From NCBI RefSeq assembly GCF_036867415.1, contig NZ_JBAJHU010000015.1, positions 1-64,000 of the forward strand: a DNA stretch of 64,000 nt, given 5' to 3'. Shown here piece by piece: positions 35,486-45,196 of this stretch (position 1 is its first letter; each line of letters starts with the position of its first letter). Below the pieces are notes generated by a model that did not search any database, was not told where the DNA came from, and saw only the letters and a program-made list of their open reading frames with translations. The position numbers were made by a program, and so were the translations under genes. The DNA comes from Rossellomorea sp036867415. Lineage in GTDB: Bacteria > Bacillota > Bacilli > Bacillales > Bacillaceae_B.

Positions 35486-35734
35486 TTACTGTATAATCGC
35501 AACAGCTGCCGCCCCAACATCTATTCCGCACGATTTACCAAGCTTCTTCATTGAATCCACTTTGTGAACCGTCACGTCCAGATCTTTAGCTGTCTGCACT
35601 ACTTTAGCTATTACCTTGGGATCAGCATCTTCCGCGATAACAACTTCCAGTACATGACCATTCTTCAGAGCTTTCACTGCTTGCTTTGTCCCTACAATAA
35701 TTTCTTTCGCCTGTGATACTTTTTCATAAGACAT
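35486..35734 (-). CDS. rplGB: L7Ae-family kink-turn-binding protein (YbxF/RplGB)
   Basis: 82-residue L7Ae/L30e/Gadd45-fold protein; the B. subtilis homologue binds kink-turn RNA and associates with ribosomes. Begins SYEKVSQAKEIIVGTKQ after Met; the L7Ae signature KLGKSCGIDVGAAAVAI is at the end. The start at 35734 has GGAGG; 19 upstream hydrophobic codons in the longer frame are not part of the family. Confidence 0.95.
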   Translation of the reverse strand: MSYEKVSQAKEIIVGTKQAVKALKNGHVLEVVIAEDADPKVIAKVVQTAKDLDVTVHKVDSMKKLGKSCGIDVGAAAVAIIQ

Positions 35735-35830
35735 TTGATATCCTCCAAAGTAGCAGGTTATTAATAGGAGCAACCTTGAATATATTATCATCTTAAAATT
35801 GCTGTGTCAACACAGAATTAAAAGATTTAT

Positions 35831-35874
35831 AAAAGCTAACTCTTAGAATGTGATTTCTCTCTAAGAGTTAGCCA
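35831..35874 (-). terminator. Hairpin terminator after rpoC
   Basis: Minus strand GGCTAACTCTTAGA/TCTAAGAGTTAGC with 14 paired bases then TTTTATAAA. The T-run is broken, so some read-through into rplGB-rpsL is likely. Confidence 0.7.
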
Positions 35875-35881
35875 TATTAGA

Positions 35882-38800
35882 TTACTCTACTGTAACAGTC
35901 GCTTCGCTGGTTTCTTCAGCTAAAACAGGTTCTGCTTTGCGGTAGCGCTGCATACCTGTACCAGCCGGTACCAGTTTACCGATGATGACATTTTCCTTCA
36001 ATCCTAGGAGTTCATCACGTTTTCCTTTAATCGCAGCATCCGTTAACACACGTGTTGTTTCCTGGAATGAAGCTGCAGATAAGAAGGAATCCGTCTCAAG
36101 GGAAGCTTTCGTGATACCAAGCAGTACAGGTCTTCCTGTTGCCGGAATGCTTCCATCAAGCAATGCTTTCTCATTCGCATCTCTGAACTGGTGAATATCC
36201 ATAAGAGTACCCGGAAGTACCTCAGTTTCACCCGCATCGATCACGCGAACTTTGCGAAGCATTTGACGGACCATGACTTCAACGTGCTTATCTCCGATTT
36301 CAACCCCTTGCATACGATATACTTTTTGTACTTCGCGCAGCAAGTATTCTTGAACGGCTGATACGTCACGTACTTTAAGAAGTTCTTTCGGATCGATCGA
36401 ACCTTCCGTAAGCTCCTGTCCGCGATCAACTTTATCGTTGACAGCAAACTTAAGGCGTGCTGTATAAGGTGCTGTGTAACTTCTTGATTCCACGTCACCT
36501 TGAACAGTGATTTCGTATTGACGGTCTTTTCCTTCGCCGATCGAAGTAATGATACCATCAATTTCAGATATGACAGCCTGACCTTTCGGATTACGCGCTT
36601 CGAAAATTTCCTGGATACGCGGTAAACCTTGGGTGATATCGTCTCCTGCAACCCCGCCGGTATGGAACGTACGCATCGTTAACTGTGTGCCAGGTTCCCC
36701 GATTGATTGTGCAGCGATGATACCGACTGCTTCTCCTACCTCTACCTTCTGACCAGTAGCTAAGTTTGTACCATAACATTTTTCACACACACCGTGGCGT
36801 GTGTTACATGTGAATGCTGAACGGATTGAAACATGTTCGACACCCGCATCTACAATGGCTTTCGCCAAGTCTTCATTAATCAGCTGATTTTCATCGACAA
36901 GGATCTCATCCGTTTCAGGGTGGCGCAATGTTTTACGTGAATAACGTCCAAGCAGACGTTCTTCAAGAGGTTCGATGATTTCTGTCCCCTCTTTAATGGA
37001 ACCTACCAACAAACCTCTGTCAGTTCCACAGTCTTCTTCACGTACGATAACATCCTGGGCCACATCAACAAGACGGCGAGTCAGGTAACCTGAGTCAGCT
37101 GTTTTCAGTGCTGTATCGGCAAGACCTTTACGGGCACCGTGTGTAGAGATGAAGTATTCAAGAACCGTCAGACCTTCACGGAAACTTGATTTGATCGGCA
37201 ATTCAATGATTCGACCGGCCGGATTGGCCATCAGACCACGCATACCAGCAAGCTGAGTGAAGTTGGATGCATTACCACGGGCACCTGAGTCACTCATCAT
37301 GAAGATCGGGTTGCGCTTATCAAGAGTCGCCATTAATTTACCTTGAATTGTATCTTTAGCAGCACTCCAGATGGAGATGACACGATCATATCTCTCATCT
37401 TCCGTAATCAGACCGCGTTTGAATTGCTTCAATACGTTATCCACTTTACTTTGTGCTTCGACCAGGATCTGTTCTTTTTCAGCCAATACTACGATATCTG
37501 CGATACCGACTGTAATACCGGCTTTGGAAGAATATTTGAATCCTAAGTCTTTCATTTTATCGAGCATTCTTGACGTTTCCGTTATCGCAAACTTCTTGAA
37601 TATTTCAGCGATGATGTTTCCTAAGAAACCTTTTTTGAACGGGTTGATCAACTCACGGCTTTTCACTTCTTCTTTGATATCAGTTCCCGGATCAACAAAG
37701 TACTTTTCTGGCGTTACTTCTTCCAAGTTCGTCTTTGTCGGTTCATTAATGAATGGGAATGAATCCGGTAAAATCTCGTTAAAGATCACTTTACCAACCG
37801 TAGTCAATAACATTTGTTTATTCTGTTTCTCAGTGAACGTTTTGTTATGAAGTGTTCCTGCATGGATTCCGATGCGGGTATGCAAGTGTACATAACCATT
37901 TTGGTAAGCAAGCAGTACTTCGTTTGCGTCTGAGAAGACCATGCCTTCCCCGACAGCATCCTCACGTTCAAGTGTAAGGTAATAGTTACCCAGTACCATA
38001 TCCTGTGATGGTGTAACGACTGGTTTACCATCTTTAGGATTCAAGATGTTTTGGGCAGCCAGCATCAGCATGCGCGCTTCAGCTTGTGCCTCAGAAGATA
38101 ATGGTACGTGAACCGCCATTTGGTCACCGTCAAAGTCCGCGTTGTATGCTGTACATACGAGCGGGTGAAGACGGATTGCTCTACCTTCTACAAGAGTTGG
38201 TTCAAATGCTTGAATTCCAAGTCTGTGAAGAGTAGGTGCACGGTTTAAAAGAACAGGGTGTTCTTTAATTACCTCTTCCAATACATCCCATACTTCCGGC
38301 TGTACGCGTTCTATTTTGCGCTTTGCACTCTTGATGTTGTGAGCCAATCCTTTTTCAACAAGTTCTTTCATCACAAACGGCTTGAATAATTCAAGTGCCA
38401 TTTCTTTCGGAAGACCACATTGATACATCTTAAGATTAGGTCCAACAACGATTACAGAACGACCGGAATAGTCAACACGTTTACCAAGAAGGTTTTGACG
38501 GAAACGGCCTTGCTTCCCTTTAAGCATGTGAGAAAGGGATTTCAATGGACGGTTACCTGGTCCGGTTACCGGACGTCCGCGGCGGCCATTGTCAATTAAA
38601 GCATCGACTGCTTCCTGAAGCATACGCTTCTCATTCTGAACGATGATGCTTGGTGCTCCAAGATCCAATAATCGTTTTAAACGGTTGTTACGGTTGATGA
38701 CCCGGCGATATAAATCGTTCAGGTCGGATGTTGCAAAACGTCCGCCATCCAATTGAACCATTGGACGAAGCTCAGGAGGAATGACCGGCAGTACATCAAG

Positions 38801-39481
38801 GATCATCCAATCAGGATCATTTCCTGAGTTTCTGAAAGATTCCACTACCTCAAGACGCTTTATTGCACGGGTACGGCGCTGGCCTTGAGCTGTTTTCAGT
38901 TCTTCTTTTAAGAAATCTGCTTCTTTATCAAGGTCAATATCCTGCAGAAGCTTTTTGATCGCTTCAGCACCCATTGCAGCTTGGAATTTCACTCCGTATT
39001 TCTCACGATAAGCACGGTACTCTTTCTCGGAAAGAAGCTGCTTTCTTTCAAGAGCCGTGTCACCAGGTTCAGTTACGACATAGGAAGCGAAGTAGATGAC
39101 TTCTTCCAATGCACGCGGGGACATGTCCAAGACTAATCCCATACGGCTTGGAATTCCTTTGAAGTACCAGATGTGAGATACAGGGGCGGCGAGTTCAATG
39201 TGACCCATACGTTCACGTCGAACCTTCGCCTTCGTCACTTCTACTCCACAACGGTCACAAACTACGCCTTTATAGCGTACACGCTTGTATTTACCACAGT
39301 GACATTCCCAGTCCTTTGTAGGACCAAAAATACGTTCGCAGAACAATCCATCTTTTTCTGGCTTTAATGTACGATAGTTAATGGTTTCAGGTTTTTTGAC
39401 TTCCCCGAAAGACCACGAACGGATCTTATCGGGGGAAGCTAAACCAATTTTCATATATTCAAAGTTATTTACATCTAGCAA
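35882..39481 (-). CDS. rpoC: DNA-directed RNA polymerase beta' subunit
   Basis: Catalytic subunit. 1199 residues: N-terminal zinc site CHCGKYK..CDRCGVEV, Mg-binding NADFDGDQMAVH, bridge helix and trigger loop around MRTFHTGG, second zinc site CNTRHGVCEKCYG. Typical Bacillus length. Forms one unit with rpoB, 51 bp upstream. Confidence 0.98.
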   Translation of the reverse strand: MLDVNNFEYMKIGLASPDKIRSWSFGEVKKPETINYRTLKPEKDGLFCERIFGPTKDWECHCGKYKRVRYKGVVCDRCGVEVTKAKVRRERMGHIELAAPVSHIWYFKGIPSRMGLVLDMSPRALEEVIYFASYVVTEPGDTALERKQLLSEKEYRAYREKYGVKFQAAMGAEAIKKLLQDIDLDKEADFLKEELKTAQGQRRTRAIKRLEVVESFRNSGNDPDWMILDVLPVIPPELRPMVQLDGGRFATSDLNDLYRRVINRNNRLKRLLDLGAPSIIVQNEKRMLQEAVDALIDNGRRGRPVTGPGNRPLKSLSHMLKGKQGRFRQNLLGKRVDYSGRSVIVVGPNLKMYQCGLPKEMALELFKPFVMKELVEKGLAHNIKSAKRKIERVQPEVWDVLEEVIKEHPVLLNRAPTLHRLGIQAFEPTLVEGRAIRLHPLVCTAYNADFDGDQMAVHVPLSSEAQAEARMLMLAAQNILNPKDGKPVVTPSQDMVLGNYYLTLEREDAVGEGMVFSDANEVLLAYQNGYVHLHTRIGIHAGTLHNKTFTEKQNKQMLLTTVGKVIFNEILPDSFPFINEPTKTNLEEVTPEKYFVDPGTDIKEEVKSRELINPFKKGFLGNIIAEIFKKFAITETSRMLDKMKDLGFKYSSKAGITVGIADIVVLAEKEQILVEAQSKVDNVLKQFKRGLITEDERYDRVISIWSAAKDTIQGKLMATLDKRNPIFMMSDSGARGNASNFTQLAGMRGLMANPAGRIIELPIKSSFREGLTVLEYFISTHGARKGLADTALKTADSGYLTRRLVDVAQDVIVREEDCGTDRGLLVGSIKEGTEIIEPLEERLLGRYSRKTLRHPETDEILVDENQLINEDLAKAIVDAGVEHVSIRSAFTCNTRHGVCEKCYGTNLATGQKVEVGEAVGIIAAQSIGEPGTQLTMRTFHTGGVAGDDITQGLPRIQEIFEARNPKGQAVISEIDGIITSIGEGKDRQYEITVQGDVESRSYTAPYTARLKFAVNDKVDRGQELTEGSIDPKELLKVRDVSAVQEYLLREVQKVYRMQGVEIGDKHVEVMVRQMLRKVRVIDAGETEVLPGTLMDIHQFRDANEKALLDGSIPATGRPVLLGITKASLETDSFLSAASFQETTRVLTDAAIKGKRDELLGLKENVIIGKLVPAGTGMQRYRKAEPVLAEETSEATVTVE

Positions 39482-39532
39482 GGGGCCTACCTCCCTTTTA
39501 ATCTACAGGCTCTAACCCTTATTGCTCTAAAT

Positions 39533-42500
39533 TTATTCTTTTGACCCAACTGTCTCGGATTCTTGCTCATTAGACTCAGAGATATTTAGCGTGTCAGCTT
39601 GTTGTACTTCTTCTTCATCCTCTAAGTCACGCATTTCGATTTCTTCTTCGTTGCCTGAGAGGATCTTTACATCCATACCTAAACTTTGAAGCTCTTTGAT
39701 CAGAACCTTGAATGATTCTGGAACCCCAGGCTCAGGTACGTTTTCGCCTTTGACGATCGCTTCGTATGTTTTCACACGGCCGACAACATCATCGGATTTG
39801 ACTGTAAGGATTTCTTGCAGTGTATATGCGGCACCGTATGCTTCAAGTGCCCATACCTCCATCTCACCGAAACGCTGACCGCCGAATTGTGCTTTACCAC
39901 CGAGCGGCTGCTGCGTAACAAGTGAATAAGGACCAGTAGAACGGGCGTGAAGTTTATCGTCAACCATGTGGGCAAGTTTGATCATGTACATGATACCAAC
40001 AGATACACGGTTGTCGAACGGTTCGCCTGTTCTGCCATCGTAAAGAACAGTTTTGGCATCGCGTGCCATGCCTGCTTCTTCGATTGTAGACCAGACATCT
40101 TCTTCACGTGCACCATCGAATACCGGTGAAGCAACATGGATGCCCAGATATCTTGCCGCCATACCCAAGTGAAGCTCCAGCACCTGACCGATGTTCATAC
40201 GAGATGGTACCCCTAATGGGTTAAGCATGATATCGATTGGTGTTCCGTCCGGTAAATACGGCATGTCTTCTTCTGGTAAGATCTTCGAGATAACACCCTT
40301 GTTACCATGTCGGCCGGCCATTTTGTCACCTTCAGAAATCTTACGTTTCTGAACGATGTAGACTCGGACCAGCTGATTGACACCAGGCGGTAATTCGTCG
40401 CCGTCTTCACGGTTGAAGACCTTCACATCGAGGATGATTCCTCCGCCGCCGTGAGGTACACGAAGGGATGTATCCCTTACTTCACGGGCCTTCTCACCGA
40501 AGATCGCATGTAATAAACGTTCTTCAGCAGTTAACTCTGTTACACCTTTAGGCGTTACTTTACCTACAAGCAAGTCGCCGTCTTTCACTTCTGCACCGAT
40601 ACGGATAATCCCGCGTTCGTCAAGGTTGCGCAGTGCATCCTCACCGACATTCGGGATATCACGAGTGATTTCTTCCGGCCCAAGCTTTGTATCACGGGAC
40701 TCAGACTCATATTCTTCAATATGAATGGAAGTATATACGTCGTCTTTCACAAGACGCTCACTCATGATGATCGCATCTTCATAGTTGTAACCATCCCAAG
40801 TCATGAAACCAACCATGACATTACGCCCCAAGGCTAATTCGCCTTTCTCCATGGAAGGACCATCAGCGAGAATTTCCCCTGTTACGACACGGTCGTCTTC
40901 ACTTACGATCGGACGCTGGTTGTAGCAAGTTCCCTGATTGGAACGGATGAATTTTTGCATTCGGTACTTATCGAGGTCACCCTTTACTTCCTGACCATCG
41001 ATTTCTTTCACACGGCGAACCCAGACTTGTTTCGCCTCAACCTTTTCGACAATACCATCATGCTTACAGATGACTGCAGCCCCGGAGTCTTTCGCTGATA
41101 CGTGTTCCATACCAGTTCCTACAATCGGAGACTCTGGATTCATAAGAGGTACTGCCTGACGCTGCATGTTCGCTCCCATCAGAGCACGGTTGGAGTCATC
41201 GTTCTCCAAGAAAGGAATACAAGCCGTCGCGGCTGATACTACTTGTTTCGGTGATACATCCATGTAGTCTAGGCGCTCTCGCTTGATTACCGTGTTTTCA
41301 CCACGGAAACGGGCGATTACTTCTTCATCAAGGAATGAACCATCATCACCAAGACGGGCATTCGCCTGAGCCACTACATAGTTGTCTTCTTCGTCGGCTG
41401 TCAAATAATCGATACGGTCGGTTACTTTGCCTGTATCGGGATCGACACGACGATAAGGTGTTTCGATAAATCCGAATTTATTCACCTTCGCAAAGGAAGA
41501 AAGTGAGTTGATCAGTCCGATGTTCGGCCCCTCAGGTGTTTCAATCGGACACATACGTCCATAGTGGGAATAGTGAACGTCACGCACTTCAAAGCCGGCA
41601 CGCTCACGAGTCAGACCACCAGGCCCCAATGCAGAAAGACGGCGTTTATGCGTCAATTCCGCTAAAGGATTCGTTTGATCCATGAATTGAGATAACTGGG
41701 AGCTTCCAAAGAACTCTTTGATTGAAGCAATGACCGGACGAATGTTGATCAATTGCTGCGGAGTGATCGTGTTTGTGTCCTGGATGGACATTCTTTCACG
41801 GACCACACGCTCCATACGGGAAAGACCGATACGGAATTGGTTCTGTAACAATTCGCCAACCGAACGTAAACGACGGTTACCTAAATGGTCAATATCATCT
41901 GTGAATCCTACTCCATGCAGTAAGTTGAAGAAGTAAGAGATAGAAGAAATGATATCGGCAGGTGTGATGTATTTGACTTCTTCATCTACATACGCGTTGC
42001 TGATTACATTAATCTCTTGTTCTCCCTCTTCGTTTGGAGAGTAAATTTTAATAGATTGGAGGAGGACATCCTCTTCCAATACTCCACCGGACTGCTGATA
42101 TGTCTTGAAGCCTATTCCTTCTTCTAAATATGGAATGACTTTATCAAGAGCACGACGGTCCAGAACCGTTCCTTTTTCTGCCAGAATCTCACCCGTTTCC
42201 GGATCTGCTAGAGTTTCCGCTAGAGTCTGACCAAATAAACGGTTCTTAATGTGAAGCTTTTTGTTCATCTTATAACGTCCAACGTTTGCCAAGTCATAAC
42301 GCTTTGGATCAAAGAAACGTGAAACGAGTAAACTTTTAGCATTTTCTACTGTAGGAGGTTCTCCTGGACGCAGACGCTCATAGATTTCGAGCAATGCTTT
42401 GTCGATACCTTCCGTGTTGTCTTTCTCGAGCGTGTTACGAATGTACTCATTATCACCGACTAAATCGATGATTTCTTGATCAGAGCCAAACCCAAGGGCA

Positions 42501-43099
42501 CGTAAAAGAACCGTTACCGGCAGTTTGCGAGTTCGATCAATTCGCACATATACAACATCTTTTGCATCTGTTTCATACTCAAGCCAAGCTCCGCGGTTTG
42601 GTATAACGGTAGCAGTAAACCCTTTCTTTCCGTTCTTATCTACTTTTCCGCTAAAGTAAACACTAGGTGAACGTACAAGCTGAGATACGATTACACGCTC
42701 AGCTCCATTAATGACAAACGTACCTGTATCCGTCATCAATGGGAAATCACCCATAAATACGTCTTGATCTTTCACTTCTCCAGTTTCCTTATTCACAAGA
42801 CGGACTTTCACCCTAAGCGGCGCAGAGTAAGTTACATCTCTTTCCTTTGATTCTTCCACCGAGTACTTTGGCTCTCCCAGACTATAATCAATAAATTCTA
42901 AAGAGAGATTACCAGTGAAGTCCTCAATCGGAGAAATGTCACGGAACATTTCTCTTAACCCCTCATCAAGAAACCATTGATACGAGGAAGTTTGAATTTC
43001 GATTAGATTCGGCAATTCTAAAACTTCACTGATACGCGCAAAACTTCTGCGTTGGCGGTGTCGTCCATACTGAACTAGTTGACCTGTCAACTGATTCAC
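39533..43099 (-). CDS. rpoB: DNA-directed RNA polymerase beta subunit
   Basis: 1188 residues. Rifampicin region reads GSSQLSQFMDQTNPLAELTH and HKRRLSALGPGGLTRER, with no resistance change seen. C-terminal AQFGGQRFGEMEVWALEAYGA present. The acidic tail after residue 1150 (NEEEIEMRDLEDEEE) is usual for Bacilli. Confidence 0.98.
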   Translation of the reverse strand: MNQLTGQLVQYGRHRQRRSFARISEVLELPNLIEIQTSSYQWFLDEGLREMFRDISPIEDFTGNLSLEFIDYSLGEPKYSVEESKERDVTYSAPLRVKVRLVNKETGEVKDQDVFMGDFPLMTDTGTFVINGAERVIVSQLVRSPSVYFSGKVDKNGKKGFTATVIPNRGAWLEYETDAKDVVYVRIDRTRKLPVTVLLRALGFGSDQEIIDLVGDNEYIRNTLEKDNTEGIDKALLEIYERLRPGEPPTVENAKSLLVSRFFDPKRYDLANVGRYKMNKKLHIKNRLFGQTLAETLADPETGEILAEKGTVLDRRALDKVIPYLEEGIGFKTYQQSGGVLEEDVLLQSIKIYSPNEEGEQEINVISNAYVDEEVKYITPADIISSISYFFNLLHGVGFTDDIDHLGNRRLRSVGELLQNQFRIGLSRMERVVRERMSIQDTNTITPQQLINIRPVIASIKEFFGSSQLSQFMDQTNPLAELTHKRRLSALGPGGLTRERAGFEVRDVHYSHYGRMCPIETPEGPNIGLINSLSSFAKVNKFGFIETPYRRVDPDTGKVTDRIDYLTADEEDNYVVAQANARLGDDGSFLDEEVIARFRGENTVIKRERLDYMDVSPKQVVSAATACIPFLENDDSNRALMGANMQRQAVPLMNPESPIVGTGMEHVSAKDSGAAVICKHDGIVEKVEAKQVWVRRVKEIDGQEVKGDLDKYRMQKFIRSNQGTCYNQRPIVSEDDRVVTGEILADGPSMEKGELALGRNVMVGFMTWDGYNYEDAIIMSERLVKDDVYTSIHIEEYESESRDTKLGPEEITRDIPNVGEDALRNLDERGIIRIGAEVKDGDLLVGKVTPKGVTELTAEERLLHAIFGEKAREVRDTSLRVPHGGGGIILDVKVFNREDGDELPPGVNQLVRVYIVQKRKISEGDKMAGRHGNKGVISKILPEEDMPYLPDGTPIDIMLNPLGVPSRMNIGQVLELHLGMAARYLGIHVASPVFDGAREEDVWSTIEEAGMARDAKTVLYDGRTGEPFDNRVSVGIMYMIKLAHMVDDKLHARSTGPYSLVTQQPLGGKAQFGGQRFGEMEVWALEAYGAAYTLQEILTVKSDDVVGRVKTYEAIVKGENVPEPGVPESFKVLIKELQSLGMDVKILSGNEEEIEMRDLEDEEEVQQADTLNISESNEQESETVGSKE

Positions 43100-43159
43100 C
43101 CCTCAAATCAAGCGTTTTGGTTGTGTCTATATGTCTATAGTAGATATGCACTCTACACA

Positions 43160-43194
43160 AGACAAAAAGAAAAAGGGTTTTAATGATAAAACCT
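43160..43194 (-). ncRNA. Terminator-like hairpin in the rpoB leader
   Basis: Minus strand GGTTTTA-TCAT-TAAAACC followed by CTTTTTCTTTTTG, between the rpoB promoter and gene. It could act as an attenuator; it is short and A/T-rich. Confidence 0.5.
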
Positions 43195-43295
43195 CATTTT
43201 CATATGACGAACTATTATTTTATAATCTTTTCCAATTTATCCATTATGTATACATATGGACACAATACCGGAAAATAATATTTTTGCATTTTATA

Positions 43296-43324
43296 ATGTT
43301 ATCATAGCGCTAAAGCTACGTCAA
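43296..43324 (-). promoter_or_regulatory. Candidate sigma-A promoter of rpoBC
   Basis: Minus strand TTGACG, 17 bp, TAACAT, just after the methyltransferase stop, giving a leader of about 190 bases. Confidence 0.5.
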
Positions 43325-43329
43325 CGGAT

Positions 43330-43929
43330 TTATTTTACCGATTTCAAAATGTAATAGCCTTTCTTTTTTGCGACAACCTCTACATTTGAAAACAGTTCTT
43401 CCATTTTGTCCATGGCAGATGGAGCGCCTTGCTTCTTCTGAATAACGACCCATAATTCACCTTTTTCCGCCAGGAAGCCGCAACTCTCGGACAGAATCGA
43501 ATGAACTGTTTCTTTCCCTGCCCTGATCGGAGGGTTTGTAAGGATTGCTGCAAAGCCTGTCTCTTCCACATTTTCATAACGGTCACTTTGATAGATGCTG
43601 ACATTTTGCACACCATTCGTGTTCGCGTTTTCAATCGCCAAAGAGAGAGCTCTTTCGTTTACATCGACCATATGAACCACACGGTCTCCGAACTCTTTCG
43701 CCAAAGCTAAGCCGATCGGCCCGTAGCCGCATCCGACATCCAGCAAAGCACCTTCTGTTTCAGGCAGCTCGAATGTTTCGATAAGTGTTCTGGAACCGAA
43801 GTCCACTTCCCTCTTCGAAAATACTCCCTGATCCGTTTTGAAGCGGATGGAATGTCCACGCAGTTCAAATTGAATCGTTTGAGGATTACTCTCTGCCTCT
43901 GGTTTATTGGAATAGTAGTGATTGGTCAT
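43330..43929 (-). CDS. RsmC-like class I methyltransferase (YbxB)
   Basis: SAM-dependent methyltransferase related to 16S rRNA G1207 methyltransferase RsmC, but at 199 residues only the catalytic domain. SAM loop LLDVGCGYGPIGLALA, acidic MVDVNERAL, and the base-flipping LTNPPIRAGK motif are present. It is always between rplL and rpoB in Bacillus. A ribosomal RNA target is likely, not proven. Confidence 0.9.
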   Translation of the reverse strand: MTNHYYSNKPEAESNPQTIQFELRGHSIRFKTDQGVFSKREVDFGSRTLIETFELPETEGALLDVGCGYGPIGLALAKEFGDRVVHMVDVNERALSLAIENANTNGVQNVSIYQSDRYENVEETGFAAILTNPPIRAGKETVHSILSESCGFLAEKGELWVVIQKKQGAPSAMDKMEELFSNVEVVAKKKGYYILKSVK

Positions 43930-43995
43930 TATTACACCTCCATCATTTCATGTCCTTATATTCAGGAATGCATTAAAGTGATTAACCAAAAGAAG

Positions 43996-44026
43996 AAAAA
44001 AGCCCGCTTATAAAGCGAGCTTTTCT
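43996..44026 (-). terminator. Terminator/attenuator after rplL
   Basis: Minus strand GCTCGCTT-ATA-AAGCGGGC followed by TTTTTTCTTC, 15 bp after the rplL stop. It partly uncouples rplJL from the downstream genes. Confidence 0.85.
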
Positions 44027-44038
44027 TCTATGCGATTA

Positions 44039-44398
44039 TTACTTAACTTCTACGCCAGCGCCAACTTCTTCAAGTTTAGCTTTAAGCTCTTCAGCATCTT
44101 CTTTAGAAATGCCTTCTTTAAGAGCTTTTGGAGTGTTGTCAACAAGTTCTTTCGCTTCTTTAAGTCCAAGACCTGTGATTTCACGAACAACTTTGATAAC
44201 TTTGATCTTTTGAGAACCAGCGCTCTCAAGGATAACGTCGAATTCAGTTTTTTCAGCAGCAGCTTCTGCTCCGCCACCAGCAACAGCTACAGGTGCTGCA
44301 GCAGTTACTCCGAATTCTTCTTCGATTGCTTTTACTAGATCGTTTAATTCAAGAACTGACATTTCTTTAATCGCGTCAATGATTTGCTCTTTACTCAT
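44039..44398 (-). CDS. rplL: 50S ribosomal protein L7/L12
   Basis: Stalk protein recruiting translational GTPases. 119 residues: N-terminal dimerisation helices (MSKEQIIDAIKEM), Ala-rich hinge about 35-50, and C-terminal domain with GLGLKEAKELVD. Confidence 0.98.
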   Translation of the reverse strand: MSKEQIIDAIKEMSVLELNDLVKAIEEEFGVTAAAPVAVAGGGAEAAAEKTEFDVILESAGSQKIKVIKVVREITGLGLKEAKELVDNTPKALKEGISKEDAEELKAKLEEVGAGVEVK

Positions 44399-44457
44399 TT
44401 TAAATTTCCTCCTTAGTATGTTGGTTCATAATTATTATTCAAGCGACTCTGTTTAAC

Positions 44458-44958
44458 TTACGCGCCTTGTTCTTCTTTTTGGTCTGCAACGGCTTTTGTA
44501 GCCAATGCGAAGTTGCGCATTGGAGCTTGAAGCACGCTGAGTAGCATAGAAAGAAGTCCTTCGCGGCTTGGAAGTTCAGCGATAGCTTTAACATCTTCAA
44601 CAGATGTGATTGTTCCTTCGATAACACCGGCTTTGATTTCAAGTGCTTCGTGATCTTTAGCGAAGTTATTAAGGATCTTGGCAGGAGCTACGACTTCTTC
44701 TGAACTGAACGCGATTGCGTTTGGACCAGTTAAGAATTCGTTTAACCCTTCAAGACCAGCTTCTGCTGCAGCACGACGAGTCATTGTGTTTTTGTACACT
44801 TTGAAGTCGATGCCAGCTTCACGAAGTTGTTTACGAAGCTCGGTTACTTCAGAAACGTCAAGACCACGGTAGTCTACAATGATTGTAGATACACTGTTCT
44901 TTAGCTTGTCAGAGATTTCTCCGACGATGTGTTGCTTTTGTTCTAGAATGCTGCTCAT
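44458..44958 (-). CDS. rplJ: 50S ribosomal protein L10
   Basis: Base of the stalk and autoregulator. 166 residues, SSILEQKQ start, VDYRGLDVSEVTELRKQLRE and VYKNTMTRRA. The second ATG of ATGATG (44958) is chosen: AGGAGG lies 8 bp from it and it gives the family N-terminus. Confidence 0.97.
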   Translation of the reverse strand: MSSILEQKQHIVGEISDKLKNSVSTIIVDYRGLDVSEVTELRKQLREAGIDFKVYKNTMTRRAAAEAGLEGLNEFLTGPNAIAFSSEEVVAPAKILNNFAKDHEALEIKAGVIEGTITSVEDVKAIAELPSREGLLSMLLSVLQAPMRNFALATKAVADQKEEQGA

Positions 44959-45003
44959 CATTACACCTCCTGTAGATTGACTGATGAACATTTATACCGT
45001 CAT

Positions 45004-45150
45004 CCAATAAAAAATGCCCTTATATCAAGGTAGACATAAGGGCATCGCTAACACGCTCTACGCGTATTTTTTATCGCAATTACCTCGGCAGGAAATTAAG
45101 CTCTGGACGAGCACCTGCTGTCTACGGTACAAATGTATTCGTTTTTTAAC
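45004..45150 (-). ncRNA. L10 leader of rplJL
   Basis: Minus strand GTAGACAGCAGGTGC and CTTAATTTCCTGCCGAGGT form the L10(L12)4-binding fold, then a terminator ATGCCCTTATGTC..ATAAGGGCATTTTTT at 45012-45045. L10 binding should favour termination. It corresponds to the described L10 leader of Firmicutes. Confidence 0.9.
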
Positions 45151-45160
45151 AACAGAACTA

Positions 45161-45189
45161 ATTATAGTGATTAGTTCTTAGTAAGTCAA
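45161..45189 (-). promoter_or_regulatory. Sigma-A promoter of rplJL
   Basis: Minus strand TTGACT, 17 bp, TATAAT, 8 bp after the rplA stop. An inverted repeat GAACTAAT/ATTAGTTC overlaps the -10. Confidence 0.85.
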
Positions 45190-45196
45190 TACCAAA

